From the NCBI RefSeq assembly GCF_024494685.1, contig NZ_JANHDM010000014.1:45138-109137 (forward strand): a stretch of 64,000 nt of DNA. Reading direction: 5' to 3'. The translations under genes and the position numbers were made by a program. The stretch is from Halorubrum rubrum. GTDB lineage: Archaea; Halobacteriota; Halobacteria; Halobacteriales; Haloferacaceae. Positions 25,680 to 34,497 of this stretch are shown in pieces. Under the pieces are notes generated by a model. It made no database searches, had not been told where the DNA came from, and worked only from the letters and a program-made list of their open reading frames with translations. How positions within the stretch are numbered: position 1 is the first letter of the stretch; every line of letters starts with the position of its first letter.

Positions 25680-27455
25680 TCAGTCGTCCGCCGGAACCGG
25701 CGGGGCGTCGTCGAGCCCGTCCTCCTCGGCGTACGGGTACCAGGTGCGCTTCGTGTTGTGCATCATCGGGTCCTCGTAGTCGGTCTCCTCCGGATCGACG
25801 AGCGCGTCGAGCTCCTCGTCGTCGTGACGGGCGACGAACGCGCGGAACGACTCGCCCTCCTCGCGCTGGTCCGCGAAGCTCTCGAGCAGGTTGGCGATCG
25901 CGCCCGGCACCTCGTCGACGGGCACGCGCTGGGTCACCCACCGGGCGAATCCCGGCTCCTCGCCGAGTCCGCCGCCGAGCCCCACGTCGAGCGCCTCCAC
26001 CGGCTCGCCGTCCTTCCGCGTCTTCATGCCCCGCAGGCTCACGTCCGCGATCTGCGGCTGTGCGCAGGAGGCGGTACAGCCGGAGAGGTGGACGTGGAAC
26101 TCCTCGACGCCGTCGGGGAGCTCCGCGTTCTCCTTGAGCCACCGGGCGAACCGCACCTGCCGGTTCTTCGTCTCGACGATGGAGAGCGAGCAGAACTCGG
26201 TGCCCGTACACGCCACGGAGCCGCGCATGAACGGCGACGGCTCCGGGGAGTAGTGCTCGAGCAGGTCCTCGGCGAGGAAGTCGTCGAGGGCGTCGTCGGG
26301 CACGTCGGTCACGATGACGTTCTGGCGCTGTGAGAGCCGCACCTCACCGGAGCCGTACTCCTCGACGAGGTCGGCCAGCTCGAGCACGTCCCCCGCGCCC
26401 ATCCGCCCGACGAGCACGTTCAGGCCGACGAAGTTCGCCCCGTCCTTCTGGTCGTGGACGCCGATCAGGTCGTTTCGCTCGCCCTCGCCCGCGTTGTAGG
26501 TGTACTCCTCGCGGACGTCCCGACCGGCGGTCTCCAGCTCGAAGTCGACGTAGTCGGCCTGGAGCGTCTCGCGGACCTCCTCGGGTCCCCACTCGTCGAC
26601 GAGGAACTTGATCCGCGCGTTGTAGCGGTCCTCGCGGTCGCCGTGGTCGCGGAAGAGCGCGGAGAGCCCGCCGGCGACGTCGGATACCCGCTCGGGCGGG
26701 ACCCAGACGTCGATGTCGCGTGCGAACCGCGGCTCGTTGCGCGCGAGCCCGCCGCCGACCCGGACGTTGAAGCCGACGGCGTCCTCGCCGCCCTCGCCGC
26801 TCCCGCCGCCCTCCCCGTCGATGTCCTTGTAGGCGGGCTCGAACGCGAGGTCGTTGATGTCGCCCTGCCCGGAGCCGTCCGCGGAGCCGGTCACGGACAC
26901 CTTCCACTTCCGCGGGAGGTTCGAGTGGTCGTCGTTGCCCTTGAACGTCTCGTTGAGGTCGCGGATGACGGGCCAGGCGTCGATAACCTCCTGGCCGTCC
27001 TTGCCGGCCACGGGGTTGCCGACGATGTTCCGCCAGGAGTCGCCGCAGGCCTGCTGGGCGGAGAGGCCGTTCGCCTCCAGCTTCTCGAAGATCGCGGGCA
27101 CGTCCGACAGCTCGATCCAGTGGAGCTGGATCGACTGGCGGGTCGTGAAGTCGGCGTAGGCGTCGCCGAAGATCGGGTTCGTCCCCGGCCCGCGGGCGTA
27201 CTCGTCGGCGATCTCGCCGACGACGCGGAGCTGTCCGGGCTCCAACACGCCGTTCGGCGTCCCGATCCGCAGCATGAAGTACCCCTCCTGGCCGTTCCGC
27301 TGGTGGTACAGCCCCCACCACTTGAACCGCTCGAACCAGGCGTCCCGCTCGTCGTCCGGGATCGAGTCGAACCCCCGCTCGGCGAACTCGAACAGGTGCT
27401 CGCGGATCTCGTTCCCGTAGACCTCCGACTTCCAGTTCTCTACGTCCGTGGGCAT
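25680..27455 (-). CDS. Ferredoxin-dependent nitrite/sulfite reductase
   Basis: This siroheme and [4Fe-4S] enzyme reduces nitrite to ammonia or sulfite to sulfide by six electrons from ferredoxin. The cofactor cysteines are seen in ACTGTEFCSL (about residues 415-424) and SGCTASCAQPQ (about 457-467). The two-fold NIR/SIR repeats are visible, with RQNVIVTDVPDD and TRQSIQLHWIEL. From ATG 27455 (MPTDVENWKSE) it has 591 residues. An internal Gly/Glu-rich insert near residue 215 is haloarchaeal. Nitrite versus sulfite cannot be decided from the sequence; no nitrate reductase gene is nearby. Confidence 0.9.
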   Translation of the reverse strand: MPTDVENWKSEVYGNEIREHLFEFAERGFDSIPDDERDAWFERFKWWGLYHQRNGQEGYFMLRIGTPNGVLEPGQLRVVGEIADEYARGPGTNPIFGDAYADFTTRQSIQLHWIELSDVPAIFEKLEANGLSAQQACGDSWRNIVGNPVAGKDGQEVIDAWPVIRDLNETFKGNDDHSNLPRKWKVSVTGSADGSGQGDINDLAFEPAYKDIDGEGGGSGEGGEDAVGFNVRVGGGLARNEPRFARDIDVWVPPERVSDVAGGLSALFRDHGDREDRYNARIKFLVDEWGPEEVRETLQADYVDFELETAGRDVREEYTYNAGEGERNDLIGVHDQKDGANFVGLNVLVGRMGAGDVLELADLVEEYGSGEVRLSQRQNVIVTDVPDDALDDFLAEDLLEHYSPEPSPFMRGSVACTGTEFCSLSIVETKNRQVRFARWLKENAELPDGVEEFHVHLSGCTASCAQPQIADVSLRGMKTRKDGEPVEALDVGLGGGLGEEPGFARWVTQRVPVDEVPGAIANLLESFADQREEGESFRAFVARHDDEELDALVDPEETDYEDPMMHNTKRTWYPYAEEDGLDDAPPVPADD

Positions 27456-27575
27456 CGTGTCCCGACACACGACCCCCGACCACATAGGGCGAGCCGTGGA
27501 GTCAACGTTGCCCGGTGCCCCCTCGAAGGGGCAACACCTGCCGGATCGAACGCCCCGGTCGCCCGGTCGCCCCGC

Positions 27576-27884
27576 TCACTCCCGGCGGGTCCGACGGACG
27601 CAGGAACGGTCGAGTTCGACGAACTCGCCCCCTCGAACCCGGCCGACCGGGAGCCAGTCGGTGACGCCGGTCTCGCCGCACTCGATACACTGTCCGTAGA
27701 CGCGCGTCTCCACTCGCGACCCGTCGACGCCGACCTCCTGAAAGTTCTCGACGACGAGGTCGGCGAGATCACAGCCGCAGAAACCGGGTTCGTCGAGCCG
27801 CCAGAGCTCGCTCACGCGGACCTCCCGGTGGTCGTCGACCGAAATCCATGCGCCGTCGTCGAGCACGCGCAGGCGGGTCGTCAC
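27576..27884 (-). CDS. Small zinc-ribbon-like protein, function unknown
   Basis: From a GTG at 27884 the protein has 102 residues, with a likely zinc site made by CGCDLAD and CIECGETG about 45 residues apart. The ATG at 27968 would add 28 residues of low-quality sequence, so the internal GTG is preferred, with moderate doubt. It is divergent from the tiny two-gene operon at 28101. The family is not recognised. Confidence 0.55.
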   Translation of the reverse strand: MTTRLRVLDDGAWISVDDHREVRVSELWRLDEPGFCGCDLADLVVENFQEVGVDGSRVETRVYGQCIECGETGVTDWLPVGRVRGGEFVELDRSCVRRTRRE

Positions 27885-28010
27885 ACCCCCCGTTGGACCG
27901 TCGCGACCCAATGGGTGTCGGTGCGCGCAAGCCGGGTCGCCGTCGAGGACGACGCGGGACGAGAACATCGCCTGACTGCGGACCGATCGACGCCGATCAC
28001 CGCGTCACGG

Positions 28011-28033
28011 ATACCGGAGGTCGGTTCCGGTAT
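28011..28033 (+). promoter_or_regulatory. Inverted repeat upstream of the tiny two-gene operon
   Basis: ATACCGGA at 28011-28018 and TCCGGTAT at 28026-28033 form a perfect 8-base inverted repeat with a 7-base spacer. It lies in the divergent intergenic region, 68 bases before the ATG at 28101, and could be an operator or transcript hairpin. Confidence 0.4.
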
Positions 28034-28100
28034 CGGGGAGTAGTGGTGCGATTTACTCGTGTGGCGTCCCTTATGATCGCCGCGGCGGTAGGACGCGTCG

Positions 28101-28265
28101 ATGACCGAGACGACACCCGAGACCGCGATCGATCGTCGCGGCGGCGCGGACGACGACCGACTGCACCGCCAGCACGCGTCCGCCGACGTCGCGCCCGAAC
28201 TGTTCGATCCGATCCGGAGCCACGCGTCGACCCGGAGCCACGAGTCGCCCCGGAGCCGGCCATGA
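28101..28265 (+). CDS. Tiny hydrophilic protein (54 aa), first gene of a two-gene operon
   Basis: An ATG at 28101 opens a 54-codon frame (MTETTPETAIDRRGG..., ending SPRSRP). Its stop overlaps the start of the next small ORF in an ATGA, the coupling seen throughout this genome. A TTTACTC-type box lies about 45 bases upstream. The protein is charged, with no zinc motif or membrane span. Its reality rests mainly on the coupling, so confidence is moderate. Confidence 0.45.
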   Translation: MTETTPETAIDRRGGADDDRLHRQHASADVAPELFDPIRSHASTRSHESPRSRP

Positions 28266-28459
28266 CGGGAACGAGTGAGTCGCGACGGCTGACCGACGAC
28301 GAGCGACCGACCGGATCGGCGGAGGGGGACGACGCGGACGAAACGAACGGATCCGCGCCGAGCGAGGCTCCGGGCGGGGAGGGCGACCACCTCGAGGACC
28401 TGAAGGACGGGGCCGGCTGTACGGAGATCTGGGAGCACCTCTCGGAGAATCGCGAGTGA
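28262..28459 (+). CDS. Small acidic protein (65 aa) with conserved GCTEIWEHLSE tail
   Basis: The 65-residue product has a disordered acidic first half and a more ordered C-terminus reading DHLEDLKDGAGCTEIWEHLSENRE. Its single Cys and Trp and helical character suggest a real small protein. The start overlaps the stop of the upstream 54-aa ORF (ATGA). Function unknown. Confidence 0.6.
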   Translation: MTGTSESRRLTDDERPTGSAEGDDADETNGSAPSEAPGGEGDHLEDLKDGAGCTEIWEHLSENRE

Positions 28460-28510
28460 CCCGGCGGCGACGGGGAGAAGGGACCGATCCGCCGACGAGT
28501 CCGACCCCGA

Positions 28511-29050
28511 CTACGACAGGTGCGCGGCGATGTCGGCCTCGGTGATGATTCCGACCGTCTCCCCGCCGTCGGTCACCATCACGGCCTTGTAGTGGTCGAG
28601 CAGGTTCCGCACCTCGTCGACGGTCGCTCCGGGCGCGACGGTGGGGAAGGACTCGCTCATCACCTCGCTGACCGGGTGGTCGCCGACGTTCTCGCCCGCG
28701 TGGACCACGTCCCCCTGGCTGATCGAGCCGACCGGGACGCCGTTCTGGAGGACGGGGAGCTGGGAGTACGCCTCCCGCTCCATCAGTTCGACCGCGTCGC
28801 TCACGGCGTCGTCGGGGGCCACGCTGATCACGGTCTCGTTCATCAGGTCCGTCGCGCGCACGACTTCCCCTTCCGCCTCCTGGAGGGCGTTCACGATCCG
28901 TCGCAGCGTCGAGAGCCGGGGGTCGACGTCGCCGCCCTCGATCCGCGCGATGAGCGGCTGTGAGACGCCCGCGGCGTCCGCGAGCGCGCTCTGCGTCAAC
29001 TCGAGCGACGTCCGTCGTTCGCGCAGGTCCTGTGGCGTCGGGAGCTCCAT
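28511..29050 (-). CDS. HTH (XRE-type) regulator with two CBS domains
   Basis: The 179-residue protein joins an N-terminal helix-turn-helix (LRERRTSLELTQSALADAAGVSQPLIARIEGG, about residues 10-42) to a CBS pair. The first CBS unit starts near LMNETVISVAPDDAVSDAVELM and the second near VMSESFPTVAPGATVDEV. CBS pairs usually bind adenine nucleotides, so DNA binding may respond to energy state. A perfect 9+9 palindrome sits 5-25 bases upstream of the start and would place the protein on its own promoter. Confidence 0.9.
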   Translation of the reverse strand: MELPTPQDLRERRTSLELTQSALADAAGVSQPLIARIEGGDVDPRLSTLRRIVNALQEAEGEVVRATDLMNETVISVAPDDAVSDAVELMEREAYSQLPVLQNGVPVGSISQGDVVHAGENVGDHPVSEVMSESFPTVAPGATVDEVRNLLDHYKAVMVTDGGETVGIITEADIAAHLS

Positions 29051-29054
29051 ACGT

Positions 29055-29075
29055 CTAATAACCTATGGTTATTAG
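29055..29075 (-). promoter_or_regulatory. Palindromic operator overlapping the promoter of the HTH-CBS gene
   Basis: CTAATAACC at 29055-29063 and GGTTATTAG at 29067-29075 are perfect complements around TAT. The site lies directly before the ATG and overlaps the expected TATA and start of a leaderless transcript (the minus strand reads TTTTCTAATAACC). It is the natural autoregulatory site for the adjacent HTH protein. Confidence 0.7.
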
Positions 29076-29098
29076 AAAAGGTTTCGCCGGTCGGTCGC

Positions 29099-29479
29099 TC
29101 AGCGCGCGTTCCCGTCCGACTCCTCGTCGTCGTCGGCCTCGGTCTCCATCACGTCGATGACTTCGAGCGGGACGTCTCTGAGCGCGCCGCCGACCTCGCT
29201 TTTCGCGATCCGCTCCGCGTGCTCCTCGCTGTCGGCGTTGAACACGTCGATCTCCAAGAGCAGCCCGACGAGCGCCGTGTTCGCCGCGAGGAAGGCCGCG
29301 TCGAACGGCTCGCCGCAGGCGGGACAGCCGGTGACGCCGGGTTCGACCTCGACGTACTGCTTGTCGGTCTCGTTGAGTCGCTTTCCAGCCTCGCTGACCG
29401 CGACGCCGATGGCGTCGTCGGTCTCCTCGACGTCACGGACCAACCAGGCTGCTTCCATCGCGACCGCGTAGTTGCTCAT
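29099..29479 (-). CDS. DUF555 family protein
   Basis: The 126-residue protein matches the archaeal DUF555 family: MSNYAVAMEAAWLVRDVEETDDAIGVAVSEAGKRLN, VTGCPACGEPF (a CxxC pair) and TALVGLLLEIDVFNAD. The C-terminus is an acidic haloarchaeal tail. It is conserved across archaea but of unknown function. It is transcribed in the same direction as the HTH-CBS gene, with a 48-base gap. Confidence 0.88.
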   Translation of the reverse strand: MSNYAVAMEAAWLVRDVEETDDAIGVAVSEAGKRLNETDKQYVEVEPGVTGCPACGEPFDAAFLAANTALVGLLLEIDVFNADSEEHAERIAKSEVGGALRDVPLEVIDVMETEADDDEESDGNAR

Positions 29480-29563
29480 ACCCGCTTCGAGGGGCCGCAG
29501 GGTTTCGTCTCTTGTGGTTCGTCGGCGGCGTCCGATGGGGAGACGGGAGGCGCGCGGACCGAC

Positions 29564-30556
29564 CTACAGCCGGTCGACGATCGCCGCGGTGACGTCCTCG
29601 GTCGTCGCGTCGCCGCCCAGGTCGCCGGTGCGCGGACCGTCGGAGAGCACGGACTCGACCGCGGTCCGAACGCGCCGGCCCTCCTCGACGTGGCCGAGGT
29701 ACTCCAAGAGCATCGCGGCCGAGAGCACCGCCGCCGTCGGGTTCGCGATCCCCTCGCCGGCGATGTCGGGCGCGGTGCCGTGGACCGGCTCGAACAGCGC
29801 GTTGTCGTGGCCGACGTTCGCCGAGGGGAGCAGGCCGAGCCCGCCGACGAGCCCGGCGGCCAGGTCCGAGAGCACGTCGCCCGCGAGGTTCGGACAGACG
29901 ACGACGCCGTACTGGCTCGGATCGAGCGGGAGCTTCGTCGCGAACGCGTCCATCAGCTCCTCGTCGGCGTCGACGCCGCGCTCCGCGGCGACGTCGAGTA
30001 CCGCCTCCCGGAACCGACCGTCGGTCTCGCGCATCACGTTCGACTTGTGTGCGACCGTGAACCCGTCGCGATGGTCGGGCCCTCGACCGTCCGCGACGAA
30101 CTCGCAGGCGTACTCGGCGAGTTCGCGGGAGGCCGAGGTCGTGATCACGCGCGTCAGCGTGGAGAGGTCCTCGCTGAGTCGGTCCTCGTGGCCGGCGTAG
30201 ACGCCCTCGGTGTTCTCACGGAGGAAGACCACGTCCGTCTCGGGGCGGAGCGCGTCGACGCCGGGGTACGCCTTCGCCGGGCGGACGTTCACGAAGGAGT
30301 CGACCGCGTCGCGAAGGGGGAGAATGACGTCGGCCGCGGTGTCGCCGGCCGCGCCGAACAGCGTCGCGTCGGCGTCGGCGACCAGGTCGTACGTCTCTGC
30401 GGGCAGCGCCTCGCCGGTCGACTCCTCCACGGCGTCGCCGGCTTCGCCCTCGACGAACTCGAAGTCGATCTCGAGCGCCTCCAGCACGTCGATTGCCGCC
30501 GGCACGACTTCCTTCCCGATCCCGTCGCCCTCGATAACGGCGATGCGTTCGCTCAT
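29564..30556 (-). CDS. leuB: 3-isopropylmalate dehydrogenase
   Basis: LeuB oxidatively decarboxylates 3-isopropylmalate to 2-oxoisocaproate with NAD, the third step of leucine synthesis. The isocitrate/isopropylmalate dehydrogenase marks are present: [31 protein letters not shown], the substrate [12 protein letters not shown] segment, and [27 protein letters not shown]. The ATG at 30556 (MSERIAV) is used, giving 330 residues. It is the last gene of the ilv-leu series, 94 bases after leuD. Confidence 0.93.
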   Translation of the reverse strand: MSERIAVIEGDGIGKEVVPAAIDVLEALEIDFEFVEGEAGDAVEESTGEALPAETYDLVADADATLFGAAGDTAADVILPLRDAVDSFVNVRPAKAYPGVDALRPETDVVFLRENTEGVYAGHEDRLSEDLSTLTRVITTSASRELAEYACEFVADGRGPDHRDGFTVAHKSNVMRETDGRFREAVLDVAAERGVDADEELMDAFATKLPLDPSQYGVVVCPNLAGDVLSDLAAGLVGGLGLLPSANVGHDNALFEPVHGTAPDIAGEGIANPTAAVLSAAMLLEYLGHVEEGRRVRTAVESVLSDGPRTGDLGGDATTEDVTAAIVDRL

Positions 30557-30650
30557 GGACGTTGTCCGCGGAACGGTCAAAAGAGGATGTCGATGTCGCG
30601 ATCGGCGAACCGACGCCGGGCGGCCGTCTCCGCGACGGCGACCCAGCGAC

Positions 30651-31259
30651 TCAGTCGTCGCCCTCGGCGTACGGGAGGTCCGCGACCGTCTCCTCGACCT
30701 TGCTCCGGTTGGAGTACATGAGCGAGGTGGTGTCCCAGATGCCGTCGACGAGCGCCTCCCGCATCGCGTCGTCGATGTCGACGTCGATGACGGTGTCGCC
30801 GTAGGTCACCGTCTCGTCCTCGACGTCGATGTCGATCTCGCCGTCGGGGTTCGCCTCGATCCACTCCTGGAGTTCCGTGACGGTCTCGTGGTCGGCCGTC
30901 ACCGCCGGGATGCCGAGCGACTTACAGTTGTCACGGAAGATCTCGGCGTAGGACTCGCCGACGACCCCGTCGACGCCCCAGCGCATCATCGCCTGCGGGG
31001 CGTGTTCCCGCGAGGAGCCGCAGCCGAAGTTGGAGTTGACGACCGCGATCGACGCGCCCTCGAAGCGGTTGAGCGGGTGGTCGTTGAACTCCCCGTCGTC
31101 GTCCCGCCGAGCGTCATAGAAGAGGTAGTCCGCCATGTTGTCGAACGTGACCTCCTTCATGAACTTCGCCGGCAGGATCTGGTCGGTGTCGACGTCGTCG
31201 CCGGGGATCGGGACGCCGGTGCCGGAGACCTCGGTGATGTGCTGATCGTCTCCGCTCAT
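30651..31259 (-). CDS. leuD: 3-isopropylmalate dehydratase small subunit
   Basis: The 202-residue swivelling-domain subunit pairs with LeuC to isomerise 2- to 3-isopropylmalate. [13 protein letters not shown] and the substrate-recognition loop [14 protein letters not shown] are visible, followed by [20 protein letters not shown]. The start ATG overlaps the leuC stop in an ATGA, which fixes the start; the longer open frame upstream lies inside leuC. Confidence 0.95.
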   Translation of the reverse strand: MSGDDQHITEVSGTGVPIPGDDVDTDQILPAKFMKEVTFDNMADYLFYDARRDDDGEFNDHPLNRFEGASIAVVNSNFGCGSSREHAPQAMMRWGVDGVVGESYAEIFRDNCKSLGIPAVTADHETVTELQEWIEANPDGEIDIDVEDETVTYGDTVIDVDIDDAMREALVDGIWDTTSLMYSNRSKVEETVADLPYAEGDD

Positions 31260-32719
31260 CAGTCCGCCACCTCCTCGACGCCGCCGGCACCGCCGGTCGG
31301 CCCCTCGTCGAGGTACTCGCGCGCGTCCGCGACCTGTCCCTCGACCGCCGCCGCCGCGACCATCGCGGGGTTCATGAGGACGGTCCGGCCGTCCTTCGAC
31401 CCCTGCCGCCCGATGAAGTTCCGGTTCGAGGAGGACGCACACACCTCGTCGCCCTCGAGCGAGTCGTCGTTCATCGCGAGACACATCGAACAGCCGGCGC
31501 GACGCCACTGGAAGCCGGCGTTGATGAAGACCTCGTCCAGGCCGCGCGCCTCACACTCCGTCCGGACGCTCTCGGAGCCGGGCACCGCGAGCGCGCGGAC
31601 GCCCTCGTCGACCGTGTGACCCTCCAGCACCGCGGCGGCCTTCTCGAAGTCCGAGACGCGGCCGTTGGTACAGGTACCGAGGAACGCGACGTCGACGTCG
31701 TAGCCGAGCATCGACTGGCCGGGATCGACCGCCATGTGGTCGAGCGCCTGTTCGGCCGCCTCCCGGTCCGTCCGCGCCTCGAAGTCGTCGGGGTGCGGAA
31801 CGACGTCCGATATCTCGATGACCTGGCCGGGGTTGATCCCCCAGGTGACGAGCGGGTCGATCCCGTCGGCATCGACCGTGACCACGTCGTCGTACTCGGC
31901 GTCCGCGTCCGACGCGATCGACTCCCAGTAGGCCTTCCGCTCCTCGAATGCCTCGCCCTCGGGGACGTACTCGCGACCCTTCAGGTACTCGTAGGTGGTC
32001 TCGTCGGGGTTGATGTACCCGGCGCGGGCGCCGCCCTCGATGGACATGTTACAGACCGCCAGCCGCCCCTCCATGTCGAGCGCCTCGATGGCCGGGCCGC
32101 CGTACTCGTAGACGTGGCCGACCCCGCCGTCGACGCCGAGGTCCTGGATGATCTTCATGATGACGTCCTTGGCGTAGACGCCCTCGCCGAGTTCTCCCTC
32201 GACTTCGATCCGGCGTACCTTCTGTTTGTCCGCGGCGATACAGCCCGTGGCGAACACGTCGCGGATCTGGCTCGTGCCGATCCCGACGCCGATGGAGCCG
32301 AACGCACCGTGAGTCGCGGTGTGGCTGTCGCCGCAGGCCACGGTCATGCCGGGCTGGGAGAGCCCCAGTTCGGGCGCGACGACGTGGGTGATCCCCTGTT
32401 TACCCGACTCGAACCCGAAGAAGGTGATCCCGCTCTCGTCGGTGTTGCGCTCGAGCGCGGAGAGCATCTCCTCGGCCTGGTCGTCGGCGAGCGGTCGCTC
32501 CCGTTTGTCGGCCTCGGTCGGCGCGATGTGGTCGGTCGTCGCGAACGTCCGATCGGGATACGCGACCTCGAGGTCACGCTCGCGCAGCATGCCGAACGCC
32601 TGCGGGCTCGTGACCTCGTGGACGAGGTGGAGGCCGATGAACAGCTGGTCCTGTCCGTTCGGCAGCTCCGTGACCTTGTGGCGGTCCCACACCTTGTCGT
32701 ACAGCGTCCCTTCGCTCAT
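31259..32719 (-). CDS. leuC: 3-isopropylmalate dehydratase large subunit
   Basis: The aconitase-family catalytic subunit binds a [4Fe-4S] cluster. Ligand cysteines are in FLGTCTNGRVSDF and in GCSMCLAMN near the C-terminus. Other family segments are LYDKVWDRHKV, HLVHEVTSPQAF and VACGDSHTATHGAFGSIGVGIGTS. The length of 486 residues is slightly above the bacterial norm. Its start overlaps the stop of the 22-aa ORF and its stop overlaps the leuD start. Confidence 0.95.
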   Translation of the reverse strand: MSEGTLYDKVWDRHKVTELPNGQDQLFIGLHLVHEVTSPQAFGMLRERDLEVAYPDRTFATTDHIAPTEADKRERPLADDQAEEMLSALERNTDESGITFFGFESGKQGITHVVAPELGLSQPGMTVACGDSHTATHGAFGSIGVGIGTSQIRDVFATGCIAADKQKVRRIEVEGELGEGVYAKDVIMKIIQDLGVDGGVGHVYEYGGPAIEALDMEGRLAVCNMSIEGGARAGYINPDETTYEYLKGREYVPEGEAFEERKAYWESIASDADAEYDDVVTVDADGIDPLVTWGINPGQVIEISDVVPHPDDFEARTDREAAEQALDHMAVDPGQSMLGYDVDVAFLGTCTNGRVSDFEKAAAVLEGHTVDEGVRALAVPGSESVRTECEARGLDEVFINAGFQWRRAGCSMCLAMNDDSLEGDEVCASSSNRNFIGRQGSKDGRTVLMNPAMVAAAAVEGQVADAREYLDEGPTGGAGGVEEVAD

Positions 32720-32784
32720 CGGCGGTCACCGGGAGAGTCGGGGGTCGTGACCGAGCGCTGGCCGGGGGCGGGTACCCCGGTCAT
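32716..32784 (-). CDS. 22-aa coupling ORF between ilvC and leuC
   Basis: A 22-codon frame ([22 protein letters not shown]) fills the gap exactly. Its ATG overlaps the ilvC stop as ATGA, and its stop overlaps the leuC ATG as ATGA. A double overlap is unlikely by chance and suggests that the peptide is translated to pass ribosomes from ilvC to leuC. The product itself may have no function. Confidence 0.5.
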   Translation of the reverse strand: MTGVPAPGQRSVTTPDSPGDRR

Positions 32785-33836
32785 CAGGCCTTCACCTCGG
32801 CCGACTCCTCTTCGTCCGTCTCCTCCTGCCAGGCGAACAGCCCGCGGAGCTCCTCGCCGACCGCCTCGATCTCGTGGTTCTTCTCGGCGTGACGGAGCTG
32901 GGTGTAGGAGGGTCGGCCGGCCTGATTCTCCGCGATCCACTCGCGGGCGAACTGGCCGTTCTGGACCTTCTCTAAGACCTCCTCCATGTTCTCGCGGGCG
33001 TGCTCGTCGACGACGACGTCGCCCTGGGTGAGCCCGCCGTACTCGGCGGTGTCCGACACCGAGTCCCACATGCCGCCGAGCCCGTCCTCGTACATCAGGT
33101 CGACGATGAGCTTCAGCTCGTTGAGACACTCGAAGTACGCCATCTCGGGGGAGTAGCCGGCGTCGACGAGCGTCTCGTACCCCTGCTTCACGAGCGAGGT
33201 GACGCCGCCACAGAGGACCGCCTGCTCCCCGAACAGGTCCGTCTCCGTCTCCTCGCGGAACGACGTCTCGACGACGCCGGCGCGGGTACAGCCGATCGCG
33301 GCCGCGTACGCGAGCCCCTCGTCGTGGGCGTCGCCGGTGGCGTCCTGGTAGATCGCCAACAGGCCGGGCGTCCCCTCGTCGTTCTCGTAGTTCCGGCGCA
33401 CGAGGTGGCCCGGCGACTTCGGCGCGACCATCGTCACGTCGACGTCCTCGGGCGGCTGGATCTGGTTGTAGTGGATGTTGAACCCGTGCGCGAACTGGAG
33501 CGTGTCGCCCGCCTCCAGGTTCGGCTCGATGGCGTTCTCGTACACGTCCGGCTGGACCGTGTCGGGAACGAGCACGCTCACGATGTCCGCCTCCGCTGCC
33601 GCGTCCGCGGGGGTCGCGACGCGGAGCCCGTCGCCCTCGGCGGCCTCCCACGAGGAGCTGTCCTCGCGGAGGCCGACGACCACGTCGACCCCGCTGTCCG
33701 CGAGGTTCTGCGCGTGCGCGTGCCCCTGCGAGCCGTATCCGAGTACGGCGACGGTCTTCTGGACGATCGCCTCGCTGTCGGCGTCGTCGTCGTAGTACAC
33801 TGTCGAATCGAACGTCTGGGTGTCGTCTTCTGTCAT
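32784..33836 (-). CDS. ilvC: Ketol-acid reductoisomerase
   Basis: IlvC converts acetolactate to dihydroxyisovalerate with NADPH and Mg. It has the Rossmann motif [15 protein letters not shown] (about residues 32-46) and the C-terminal knotted helical domain with the metal ligands ([40 protein letters not shown]). The class I length of 350 residues includes acidic extensions at both ends. It starts 7 bases after the ilvN stop. Confidence 0.96.
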   Translation of the reverse strand: MTEDDTQTFDSTVYYDDDADSEAIVQKTVAVLGYGSQGHAHAQNLADSGVDVVVGLREDSSSWEAAEGDGLRVATPADAAAEADIVSVLVPDTVQPDVYENAIEPNLEAGDTLQFAHGFNIHYNQIQPPEDVDVTMVAPKSPGHLVRRNYENDEGTPGLLAIYQDATGDAHDEGLAYAAAIGCTRAGVVETSFREETETDLFGEQAVLCGGVTSLVKQGYETLVDAGYSPEMAYFECLNELKLIVDLMYEDGLGGMWDSVSDTAEYGGLTQGDVVVDEHARENMEEVLEKVQNGQFAREWIAENQAGRPSYTQLRHAEKNHEIEAVGEELRGLFAWQEETDEEESAEVKA

Positions 33837-33843
33837 CTGTAGG

Positions 33844-34497
33844 TCACTGGGTGTTCGGCGTCGTCGGTTCGCCGGCCGTTCCGGGTTTCTCTCCTGGCGC
33901 GGTGGGGATGTTCCCCCGCGCGAGCGCGGTCTGACCGGTCCGTGCGATCTCGATGATCCCGAACTGGTCGAACGCGTCGATCGCGTCGTCGATCTTCGAC
34001 TCGTCGCCGGTAAGCTGAACGGTGATCGTCTCCGGTCCGGCGTCGAGCGTCCGACCGTCGTACATCTCCGCGACGGCGTGGACCTTGTCCGGCTCCTCTC
34101 CGTGGACCTTCAACAGGACGAGCTCCGAGGTGACGGCGCTCCCGGAGACCTCGCCCACGGAGATAACGGGCTTCAGCTTCGCCATCTGTTTTTCGATCTG
34201 GTCGATCCCCGGATCGGTCTCCTCGACGACCATGGTGATACGGGAGTGACCCTCGACCGTCGTCGGGCCGACCGTCAGGCTCTCGATGTTGAACTGCCGG
34301 CGGGAGACGAGCCCGGAGACGCGAGCGAGCACGCCCGGTTCGTCCTCGACGAGCGCGGAGATGACCGCGCGCCGCGAGTCGTGTTCCGCCTCCACGACGG
34401 GGTCGATCCGGTGGCCCTCCAGGTTCCGTCGGCCCTCCGGCTGGGGGCGCTCGTCCGGTGCCGGACCGGGCATGCCGGCCGCGTCCTCGCCGCTCAT
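33844..34497 (-). CDS. ilvN: Acetolactate synthase small (regulatory) subunit
   Basis: The ACT domain begins at [36 protein letters not shown] (about residues 42-77) and binds valine in homologues to give feedback inhibition of IlvB. The C-terminal IlvN domain includes [18 protein letters not shown]. The ATG at 34497 overlaps the ilvB stop (ATGA), giving 217 residues with an acidic N-terminal extension of about 40. A Pro/Thr-rich tail follows the conserved core. Confidence 0.94.
   Translation of the reverse strand: MSGEDAAGMPGPAPDERPQPEGRRNLEGHRIDPVVEAEHDSRRAVISALVEDEPGVLARVSGLVSRRQFNIESLTVGPTTVEGHSRITMVVEETDPGIDQIEKQMAKLKPVISVGEVSGSAVTSELVLLKVHGEEPDKVHAVAEMYDGRTLDAGPETITVQLTGDESKIDDAIDAFDQFGIIEIARTGQTALARGNIPTAPGEKPGTAGEPTTPNTQ

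Noticed and set aside
26454..28043. 529-codon plus-strand frame opposite the nitrite/sulfite reductase
   Set aside because: Antisense shadow of a well-supported enzyme gene; no start signal.
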